NCBI GenBank assembly: GCA_019751575.1
Contig: JAIENF010000538.1
Coordinates: forward strand, 1-8,295
Direction: 5' to 3'
Source: Burkholderiales bacterium
GTDB taxonomy: Bacteria > Pseudomonadota > Gammaproteobacteria > Burkholderiales > CAIKXV01
DNA: 8,295 bases
In this document: positions 1-5,583 of the stretch, one piece after another
Layout: each line of letters begins with the position of its first letter
How positions within the stretch are numbered: position 1 is the stretch's first letter
Made by a program: the position numbers and the translations under genes
The notes under the pieces: model-generated
The model's input: the letters and a program-made list of their open reading frames with translations, nothing else
Told to the model about the DNA's origin: nothing
The model's database searches: none

Positions 1-1
1 C

Positions 2-424
2 TCGGGCGGCATGCGCCAGCGGGTGGCGATCGCCCGCGCACTGGCCGTGGACCCGGCGGTGCTGCTGATGGACGAGCCGTTCGCCGCCCTCGACGCACAG
101 AACCGCAGCATGCTGCAGGATGAAATGGTGCGCATCTTCATGGAGCAGCGCAAGACGATGGTGCTGGTCACGCACTCCATCGAAGAGGCGATCAAGCTGT
201 CCGACCGGATCATCGTGATGACCCGCCGGCCGGGCCGGGTAAAGGCTAACATCGAGGTCGACATGCCGCGCCCGCGGCGAGAGGAAAGCCCCGGGTTCGT
301 CGCGCTGAAGGCGCGCATCCGCGACCTGATACACGATGAGTTCGACCTGTCCGAAGTCCCCGGTGCGAGGGCGCAGCCTGCTGCCGCTCCGATGGCCCCT
401 GCCGAGGGCGCAGCGCCGGGCTGA
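2..424 (+). CDS. ABC transporter ATP-binding protein, nitrate/sulfonate/taurine type (5' truncated)
   Basis: This is the C-terminal part of an ABC ATPase that powers import of a small organic or inorganic anion from the inner face of the cytoplasmic membrane. The reading frame is open at the left window edge. The first visible residues, SGGMRQRVAIARAL, are the ABC signature motif without its leading Leu. Walker B plus D-loop (LLMDEPFAALD) is at visible residues 21-31, with catalytic Glu25, and the H-loop (VTHS) has His58. The GMRQRV form of the signature, the EEAIKLSDRIIVM stretch and the RPGRV segment are typical of the SsuB/TauB/NrtD group. Walker A and the Q-loop lie outside the window. 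The last 20 or so residues are a low-complexity Ala/Pro tail. An internal ATG at 11 is not the real start. The substrate cannot be told from the ATPase. The gene ends 29 nt before the IclR gene on the same strand. Confidence 0.93.
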   Translation, partial: SGGMRQRVAIARALAVDPAVLLMDEPFAALDAQNRSMLQDEMVRIFMEQRKTMVLVTHSIEEAIKLSDRIIVMTRRPGRVKANIEVDMPRPRREESPGFVALKARIRDLIHDEFDLSEVPGARAQPAAAPMAPAEGAAPG

Positions 425-453
425 GCCGCGGTCCTTGGACGGGGGGTGCTGAC

Positions 454-1224
454 TTGGCCACCGTGCGGCCCGATCCGGATTCCGCGCTGTTGCGTGGACT
501 GCGCGTGCTTGAAGTGCTTGCGGCGTCCGATCGTGCATTGTCGCTGTCTGCGATCGCGGATGCGCTCGGGCTGCCGAGGCCCACTGCACACCGCATCCTG
601 CGCCAGCTCGCGGTCGCCGGATTCCTCGCGCAGGAACCATCCGACCGCAACTACATGCTCGCCCGCCGGGCCACCCGCCTGGCGGTGGATGCGATGCGGC
701 ACAGCGCGCGCCAGGCCGACCGGCGGGCGATCCTCGAGCGGCTGGTCGCCGACCTGAACGAGACCTGCAACATCACGATGCTCGACGGGTCCGAGGTGGT
801 GTACATCGACCGTGTCGAGTCGCAGTGGCCGTTGCAGATGACCCTGCAGCCCGGGTCGCGCGTGCCCCTGCATTGCACCGCCAGCGGCAAGCTGTTCTTT
901 TCGCTGCTGCCCGCGCGCACCCGCAAGCGGCTGCTGTCCACGCTGCCGCTCGACCGGCGCACGGCGCGCACGCTGACCGAGCCCGCCCTGCTCGAGGCCG
1001 AGTTCGCGCGCATCCGCGAGTCGCGCGTGGGTACCGACAACGAGGAATTCCTCGACGGGCTGGTCGCCGCCAGCGTGCCGGTGCTGGACGAAGGCGGCAG
1101 GCCGATGGCCGCGGTGGCGGTGCACGGGCCGGTCGGCCGGTTGTCGCTCGAACGGGCGCTCAGCCTCGTCCCGCGCCTGCGACAGGCCGCCGACGAACTC
1201 GCAGGCGCATTCGAGACGCCCTGA
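454..1224 (+). CDS. IclR-family transcriptional regulator
   Basis: This is a 256-residue DNA-binding regulator of usual IclR length. A winged helix-turn-helix covers about residues 11-70: LRGLRVLEVLAA leads into LSLSAIADALGLPRPTAHRI, the recognition-helix region. An effector-binding domain follows from about residue 85 to the end. It has the family signatures GSRVPLHCTASGKLFF (134-149) and DNEEFLDGLVAASVPV (195-210). IclR proteins bind a small metabolite, often an aromatic or organic acid, and control neighbouring catabolic genes. The start is a TTG at 454, chosen because a G-run at 441-446 lies 7 nt upstream. A GTG at 463 in the same frame is possible but 16 nt from that run. The gene lies between the ABC ATPase gene and the FAD/Fe-S dehydrogenase gene, so these are its most likely targets (inference). 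The effector is unknown. Confidence 0.94.
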   Translation: MATVRPDPDSALLRGLRVLEVLAASDRALSLSAIADALGLPRPTAHRILRQLAVAGFLAQEPSDRNYMLARRATRLAVDAMRHSARQADRRAILERLVADLNETCNITMLDGSEVVYIDRVESQWPLQMTLQPGSRVPLHCTASGKLFFSLLPARTRKRLLSTLPLDRRTARTLTEPALLEAEFARIRESRVGTDNEEFLDGLVAASVPVLDEGGRPMAAVAVHGPVGRLSLERALSLVPRLRQAADELAGAFETP

Positions 1225-1263
1225 GACGGCATCCGGCCGGGTCGATGCGCGCCGGCCCGCTGC

Positions 1264-1280
1264 TACACTCCCTGCCCATG
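1264..1280 (+). promoter_or_regulatory. Possible -10 element and near-leaderless start for the FAD/Fe-S dehydrogenase
   Basis: TGCTACACT precedes the chosen ATG at 1278. TACACT (1264-1269) matches a sigma-70 -10 box at four of six positions and would place the transcription start within about 1-3 nt of the ATG, giving a leaderless or nearly leaderless message. No convincing -35 was found: the hexamer at the 17-bp spacing (1241-1246) is poor. No Shine-Dalgarno sequence is visible before the ATG, which fits a leaderless message but does not prove one. Read-through from the IclR gene 53 nt upstream is an alternative. Confidence 0.25.
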
Positions 1281-4244
1281 CCACCGCCCCTCGATACGCC
1301 GTCCCCCGCCCAGCCCGCTGCACCGGCGCGTGCACCGCACGGCATCGATGTCGAGGCACTCGCGGCCGCGCTGCGCCGGGTGGTGTCGGGCGAGGTCCGC
1401 TTCGACGCGGGCAGCCGTGCGGTCTATGCGCACGATGCGTCCAACTACCGGCAGGTGCCGATCGGGGTCGTGCTGCCGAGGACGGTCGAGGACATCGTCG
1501 CTGCGGTCGAGGTCTGCAGTGCGTTCGGCGCGCCGATCCTGCCGCGCGGCGGCGGCACCGCGCAGAATGGCCAGACGGTCAATGTCGCGGTGGTGCTCGA
1601 CTGTTCGAAGTACCTGAACCGCGTGCTCGAGGTGGACCCGCAGGCGCGCACGGCGCGCGTGGAGCCGGGGGTGGTGTGCGATGCGCTGCGCGATGCAGCC
1701 GAGGAACATGCGCTGACCTTCGGTCCCGACCCGGCGACCCACAGCCGGTGCACCCTGGGCGGCATGATCGGCAACAACTCCTGCGGCGCGCATTCGGTGA
1801 TGGCCGGCAAGACGGTCGAGAACGTCGAGGCGCTCGAGGTGCTGACCTACGATGGCCTGCGCCTGTGGGTCGGGCCGACGCCGGATGATGAATATGAACG
1901 CATCGTCGCGGCCGGCGGGCGGCGCGCCGAGATCTACTCGAAGCTGAAGGCGCTGGCCGAGAAGTACGGCGAACTGATCCGCACGAAGTATCCGAAGATC
2001 AAGCGGCGCGTGTCGGGCTACAACCTCGACCAGCTGCTGCCCGAGAACGGCTTCAACATCGCGCGCGCACTGGTCGGCACCGAGGGGTCCTGCGCGATCA
2101 CCCTGCAGGCGAAGACCCGGCTGGTGCAGAGCCCGCAGAAGCGCGTGCTGCTGGTGCTGGGCTATCCCGACATCTATGTCGCCGGCGATGCGGTGCCGCA
2201 GATCCTCCCGTTCGGGCCGATCGCCACCGAGGGCCTGGACCAGAAGATCATCGGCGGGCTGCGCGTGCGCGGGTTGCGCCTGGCCGACATCGCGAAGCTG
2301 CCGCAGGGCGATGCCTGGATCATGATCGAGTTCGGCGCCGATACGGTGGCCGCGGCGAGCGCGCAGGCGCAGGCGCTGGTCGACCACTATGCGGGCCGGC
2401 CCGATGCGCCGTCGCACTGGTTGATCGACGACCCGGCGGTGGCCGAGGCGATCTGGACCATCCGCGAGACCGCGGCCTCGGCCAGTGCGCTCGGGCTCGC
2501 GGGCAGCCGCGATCCGCAGGTCGGCTGGGAAGATGCGGCGGTCGACCCGATGCGCCTGGGCGACTACCTGCGCGAGTTCCAGGCGCTGGTCGACCGCTAC
2601 GGCTACGAGACCTCGCTGTACGGGCACTTCGGCGATGGCTGCATCCATGCACGCATCACCTTCGACCTGCGCACGCCGGAAGGCATCGCGAAGTGGCGCG
2701 GGTTCACCGAGGATGCGGCGCACCTGGTCGTGCGCTACGGCGGCTCGCTGTCCGGCGAGCATGGCGACGGGCAGGCCAAGGCCGAGTTCCTGCCGGTGAT
2801 GTACGGGCCGGAGCTGATGCAGGCATTCCGCGAGTTCAAGGCCATCTGGGATCCTGCGGGCCGGATGAACCCCGGCAAGCTGATCGATGCCTACCGCATC
2901 GACGAGAACCTGCGCTACGGCCCGGGCTACGCCCCGATCCGGTTCGAGACGCGGATGAACTTCACCACCGCCGAGGGCGACGGCTTCGCCCGCTCGATCG
3001 AGCATTGCGTCGGCATGGGCAAGTGCCGGTCGCAGAGTGGCGGCGTGATGTGCCCGAGCTACCGCGTGACTGGCGAGGAAAGGTATTCGACCCGCGGCCG
3101 ATCGCGGCTGTTCGGCGAGATGCTGCGCGGCGAGGTGGTGACCGGTGGCTGGCAGTCCGAGGCGGTGAAGGAGGCGCTCGACCTGTGCCTGGCGTGCAAG
3201 GGCTGCAAGAGCGACTGTCCGACGCATACCGACATGGCGAGCTACAAGGCCGAGTTCCTGTACCACTACCACCAGCAGAAGCGCCGGCCGATCCAGGCCT
3301 GGAGCATGGGCTTCATCCATCGCTGGGCGCGCATCGCGTCGAAGATGCCGCGGCTGGTCAACGGGTTCACGCAGACACCGGGCCTCAGCGCGCTGGCCAA
3401 GCAGCTGGCCGGCATCGCCCTGCAGCGCGACGTGCCGAAGTTCGCCGTGCGCACGTTCCGCCAGTGGTTCGCCGGGCATGTGAAGCCGGCCGCCGCGCCG
3501 CGTGGGCGCGTGATCCTCTGGGCCGACACGTTCAACAACCACTTCCACCCCGAGACGGCCCTGGCGGCGGTGAAGGTGCTCGAGCATGCCGGCTATGAAG
3601 TGTCGATACCGCAGGCCCACCTGTGCTGCGGCCGCCCGCTCTACGACTTCGGGCTGCTCGACCAGGCCGAGAAGCAGTTGCGCGAGATCATGCAGGCGCT
3701 GGCCGAAGACATCGAGGCGGGCACGCCGATCGTCGGGCTCGAACCGGCCTGCGTCGCCGTGTTCCGCGACGAACTGCTGAAGCTGTTCCCGGACGATCCG
3801 CGCGCCGGCAAGCTCGCGCTGCAGGTGCGCTTCCTCACCGAGTTCCTGGTCGACCAGGGCGTGACCTTCCCGACGCTGGAGATCGATGCGCTGGTGCATG
3901 GCCACTGCCACCAGAAGTCGGTGATCGGCATGGGCGCCGACAACAAGGTGCTCGACGCGATGGGCGTGCGGCACACGATGGTCGACTCGAGCTGCTGCGG
4001 CATGTCCGGTTCGTTCGGCTTCGACCCGAAGCACTACGCGCTGTCGGTGAAGGCGGCCGAGCTTTCGCTGTTGCCGGCGCTGCGCGCGTGCAGCGCGGAC
4101 ACCACGGTGGTCAGCAACGGGTTCAGCTGCCGCGAGCAGATCGCGCAGCTGGGCGACCGGCGTGCGCTGCACATCGCCGAGCTGCTGGCCGATGCGATCG
4201 ATCGCGCGGGCCATGGCGCTGCAGGCAGGGGTGGCGGCGCCTGA
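1278..4244 (+). CDS. FAD-binding and iron-sulfur oxidoreductase (YdiJ-like, GlcD/D-2-hydroxyacid dehydrogenase type)
   Basis: This 988-residue multidomain dehydrogenase probably oxidises a 2-hydroxyacid on FAD and passes electrons through Fe-S clusters to a carrier or the quinone pool. Domains in order are: an FAD-binding PCMH domain at about 45-280, with PRGGGT (89-94) and GGMIGNNSCG (161-170); an FAD-linked oxidase C domain at about 285-540, with GHFGDGCIH (449-457) and SGEHGDG (492-498), whose histidines are typical of GlcD-like active sites; an Fe-S domain with Cys577, Cys583, Cys592 and a classic CxxCxxCxxxCP at Cys637/640/643/647; and two CCG domains, with CCG at 783-785, HGHCHQK at 874-880 and CCG at 906-908. 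E. coli YdiJ has the same order and similar length, and D-2-hydroxyglutarate is one reported type of substrate in this group; the substrate here is not determinable. There is no signal peptide or membrane segment. The ATG at 1278 is preferred; an in-frame ATG at 1245 adds 11 residues. Confidence 0.93.
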   Translation: MPPPLDTPSPAQPAAPARAPHGIDVEALAAALRRVVSGEVRFDAGSRAVYAHDASNYRQVPIGVVLPRTVEDIVAAVEVCSAFGAPILPRGGGTAQNGQTVNVAVVLDCSKYLNRVLEVDPQARTARVEPGVVCDALRDAAEEHALTFGPDPATHSRCTLGGMIGNNSCGAHSVMAGKTVENVEALEVLTYDGLRLWVGPTPDDEYERIVAAGGRRAEIYSKLKALAEKYGELIRTKYPKIKRRVSGYNLDQLLPENGFNIARALVGTEGSCAITLQAKTRLVQSPQKRVLLVLGYPDIYVAGDAVPQILPFGPIATEGLDQKIIGGLRVRGLRLADIAKLPQGDAWIMIEFGADTVAAASAQAQALVDHYAGRPDAPSHWLIDDPAVAEAIWTIRETAASASALGLAGSRDPQVGWEDAAVDPMRLGDYLREFQALVDRYGYETSLYGHFGDGCIHARITFDLRTPEGIAKWRGFTEDAAHLVVRYGGSLSGEHGDGQAKAEFLPVMYGPELMQAFREFKAIWDPAGRMNPGKLIDAYRIDENLRYGPGYAPIRFETRMNFTTAEGDGFARSIEHCVGMGKCRSQSGGVMCPSYRVTGEERYSTRGRSRLFGEMLRGEVVTGGWQSEAVKEALDLCLACKGCKSDCPTHTDMASYKAEFLYHYHQQKRRPIQAWSMGFIHRWARIASKMPRLVNGFTQTPGLSALAKQLAGIALQRDVPKFAVRTFRQWFAGHVKPAAAPRGRVILWADTFNNHFHPETALAAVKVLEHAGYEVSIPQAHLCCGRPLYDFGLLDQAEKQLREIMQALAEDIEAGTPIVGLEPACVAVFRDELLKLFPDDPRAGKLALQVRFLTEFLVDQGVTFPTLEIDALVHGHCHQKSVIGMGADNKVLDAMGVRHTMVDSSCCGMSGSFGFDPKHYALSVKAAELSLLPALRACSADTTVVSNGFSCREQIAQLGDRRALHIAELLADAIDRAGHGAAGRGGGA

Positions 4245-5031
4245 TGCCCGGATCGAAGCTGCATTGAGTCCGCTGGAAGTGCTGACGCCCGGCCTGCTGC
4301 TCTGGGTCGTGGTGGTGGTCGCGGTCGCCGCGTGGGTCTATGGCGTGCTCGGCATCGGGCTGCCGCTGATCGCAACGCCCTTGCTGGCGCTGGTGATGCC
4401 GTTGCAGGACGCGGTGATCGTGCTGGTGGTGCCGGTGCTGGTCGCGATCGTCGTGTCGATCTGGTCGGTGCCCGATTTCATCGGCACGCTGAAGCGGTTC
4501 TGGTTCATGCCGGTGGCGGCGTTCGTCGGCGCGGCGATCGGCGCCCAGCTGTTCATCCGTGCGCCGCAGTTCCCGTATGCACTGGTGCTGGTGGGTGCCA
4601 TCTTCATGTGGTTGTGGCTCGACTGGCGCGGCAAGAGCGAGTCGGCCTGGATGAAGCGCCATGTCGTCGCGTCAGGGGCGCTGTTCGGATTCGCCGCGGG
4701 CATCTTCGAGACCACGGCCAACGTCGCCTCGCCGCCGCTGATCGCGTACTACGCCGGGCTGGGGCTGGCGCCGGTGGCGATGATCCAGGGCTTCAACCTG
4801 TGCTTCCTGCCCGGCAAGGCCACGCAGCTGGTCACCTTCACGCTGCTCGGTGGCGTGACGATGGCCCAGTGGGCGATGACCCTGCCGCTGGCAGCGGTGA
4901 CGGTCATCGCGCAGCGGCGGGGCATCCGCGCGCGCGAGGGCGTGGATCCCGCGACGTACCGGAACTGGCTGCGCCTCGCGCTGGGCGCGATGGCGGTGGT
5001 GATCCTGAGCCAGTACGCGTTCGGCGCCTGA
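4213..5031 (+). CDS. TauE/SafE-family sulfite exporter-like membrane permease
   Basis: This is an integral membrane protein of 272 residues, normal for TauE/SafE (DUF81), with about seven or eight hydrophobic helices. The first starts near residue 25, with LLLWVVVVVAVAAWVYG. The family's repeated half motifs are visible: GVLGIGLPLIATPLLALVMP (44-63) in the first half and AAGIFETTANVASPPLIAYYAG (161-182) followed by QGFNLCFLPGKATQ (192-205) in the second. Members move sulfite, sulfoacetate or other organic anions, usually outward, but many are uncharacterised. The chosen ATG at 4213 overlaps the dehydrogenase gene by 32 nt. A GTG at 4231, with an AGG-rich stretch just upstream, or a TTG at 4264 beyond the overlap, could be the true start. 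The overlap suggests translational coupling with the dehydrogenase, so the permease may carry its substrate, product or by-product (inference). Confidence 0.88.
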   Translation: MALQAGVAAPDARIEAALSPLEVLTPGLLLWVVVVVAVAAWVYGVLGIGLPLIATPLLALVMPLQDAVIVLVVPVLVAIVVSIWSVPDFIGTLKRFWFMPVAAFVGAAIGAQLFIRAPQFPYALVLVGAIFMWLWLDWRGKSESAWMKRHVVASGALFGFAAGIFETTANVASPPLIAYYAGLGLAPVAMIQGFNLCFLPGKATQLVTFTLLGGVTMAQWAMTLPLAAVTVIAQRRGIRAREGVDPATYRNWLRLALGAMAVVILSQYAFGA

Positions 5032-5059
5032 GCCCCGGCTCCGGGGCGCAGGCCCCTGC
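5032..5059. terminator. GC hairpin in the convergent gap between the TauE-like gene and grxD
   Basis: A 6-bp stem, GCCCCG (5032-5037) and CGGGGC (5042-5047) with loop GCTC, begins directly after the permease stop. A weaker stem (GCAG/CTGC, 5048-5059) follows. The 29-nt gap lies between two genes that end facing each other, the usual place for a shared bidirectional terminator. Neither strand has a T-tract, so factor-independent activity is uncertain. Confidence 0.45.
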
Positions 5060-5060
5060 T

Positions 5061-5378
5061 TCAGCCCTTGGTCGTCTCGAGCAGCGTCTTCAGTTCGCCC
5101 GACTGGAACATCTCGGTCATGATGTCCGAACCGCCGACGAACTCGCCGTTCACGTACAGCTGCGGAATGGTCGGCCAGCTCGCGTATTCCTTGATGCCCT
5201 GGCGGATCTCCGGCTCTTCCAGCACGTTGACCGAGAAGAACTTGTCGACGCCGCAGGACGACAGGATGCGCACCGCATTGGCGCTGAAGCCGCACTGCGG
5301 GAAGCTCGGGTTGCCCTTCATGTACAGCACGACGGGATGGCTGGTGACCTGTTCGTGGATGGTGTCGCGAGCGTTCAT
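5061..5378 (-). CDS. grxD: Monothiol glutaredoxin, Grx4 family (CGFS)
   Basis: This 105-residue cytoplasmic protein matches E. coli Grx4 (GrxD) along its whole length, though it lacks part of the C-terminal tail. Such proteins bind a [2Fe-2S] cluster as a glutathione-ligated dimer, often with BolA, and carry clusters to target proteins. Family landmarks are YMKGNP (19-24, with the conserved Lys21), the monothiol active site CGFS (29-32), WPTIPQLYVNGEFVGG (68-83, holding the cis-Pro and glutathione-binding residues) and SD at 84-85. A second cysteine sits at 42, matching the position in E. coli Grx4. The ATG at 5378 has a GGGG at 5390-5387 with an 8-nt spacer. The gene is monocistronic: it ends 29 nt from a convergent gene and has its own promoter carrying an IscR-type operator. 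Confidence 0.97.
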   Translation of the reverse strand: MNARDTIHEQVTSHPVVLYMKGNPSFPQCGFSANAVRILSSCGVDKFFSVNVLEEPEIRQGIKEYASWPTIPQLYVNGEFVGGSDIMTEMFQSGELKTLLETTKG

Positions 5379-5408
5379 CTGAATGACCCCGAAAGATGAC
5401 TGGCTGGC

Positions 5409-5422
5409 GGCGCGATGGCGCC
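5409..5422 (-). other. Small hairpin in the grxD 5' leader
   Basis: GGCGC and GCGCC (5409-5413 and 5418-5422) form a 5-bp stem with a 4-nt loop, with further partial pairing outside. It would lie in the untranslated leader, about 20 nt upstream of the Shine-Dalgarno sequence. Such short GC stems are common by chance in DNA of this composition, so a role is only possible. Confidence 0.2.
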
Positions 5423-5434
5423 ACCGGAGCCCCT

Positions 5435-5464
5435 ACCATACGCAAAGTTGACTGATTCAGTCAA
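5435..5464 (-). promoter_or_regulatory. Predicted sigma-70 promoter of grxD
   Basis: Reading the - strand, a -35 hexamer TTGACT (5464-5459, five of six to consensus) is followed after 18 bp by TATGGT (5440-5435, four of six to the -10 consensus). Transcription would begin near 5427 and give a leader of about 50 nt. The -35 lies inside the IscR-like palindrome, so a bound regulator would compete with RNA polymerase. This is also the most AT-rich stretch between the neighbouring genes. Confidence 0.6.
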
Positions 5465-5468
5465 GTAT
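5444..5468. promoter_or_regulatory. Type-1 IscR-like operator (Fe-S-status control of grxD)
   Basis: The core TTGACTGATTCAGTCAA (5448-5464) is a perfect palindrome apart from its central base. Compared with the 25-bp type-1 IscR motif as I recall it from E. coli (ATAS, then YYGACT, RWWWY, AGTCRR, STAT), the site at 5444-5468 agrees at 24 of 25 positions; the only mismatch is A for T at 5445. Type-1 sites are bound by IscR carrying a [2Fe-2S] cluster, usually as a repressor. The site covers the -35 of the grxD promoter, which fits repression when Fe-S clusters are plentiful and derepression under iron or oxidative stress. No iscR gene is in the window, and the match was made by eye. Confidence 0.8.
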
Positions 5469-5481
5469 GACTCCCCTGCCT

Positions 5482-5565
5482 GCAATCCGGGTCAGAGACG
5501 ATTTTCCCGGCCAGGCCGCCGCCATGGCAACAGCGTTCGGGAAAATCGTCTCTGACCCGGATTGC
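5482..5565. repeat. Perfect 28-bp inverted repeat with 28-nt loop (REP/MITE-like)
   Basis: The left arm 5482-5509 starts GCAATCCGGGTCAGAGACGA, and the right arm 5538-5565 is its exact reverse complement over all 28 positions. The loop is 5510-5537, also 28 nt. The arms are less GC-rich than the surrounding genes and include an ATTTT/AAAAT block. The GGGTCAGAGACGATTTTC core resembles intergenic palindromes that I recall as repeated in betaproteobacterial genomes, some next to REP-associated Y1 transposases, but this could not be checked. No transposase and no clear target duplication is present. It sits 18 nt after the hydrolase stop and 13 nt before the IscR-like site, so as RNA it could form a long hairpin that ends or stabilises the hydrolase message. 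Confidence 0.85.
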
Positions 5566-5583
5566 GCACGCGGATCGCGGGGT

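Noticed and set aside
1263..4214. A 983-codon open frame on the - strand opposite the FAD/Fe-S dehydrogenase
   Set aside because: Its codons are aligned with the sense codons, so it stays open simply because the sense gene avoids TTA, CTA and TCA, as expected at this G+C. The product is rich in Arg, His and Ala with no recognisable domain, while the sense product has complete FAD, Fe-S and CCG motifs.
4244..4267. ATG overlapping the dehydrogenase stop (ATGA-like) as the start of the permease
   Set aside because: This ATG is in a different frame from the permease and its frame stops within a few codons.
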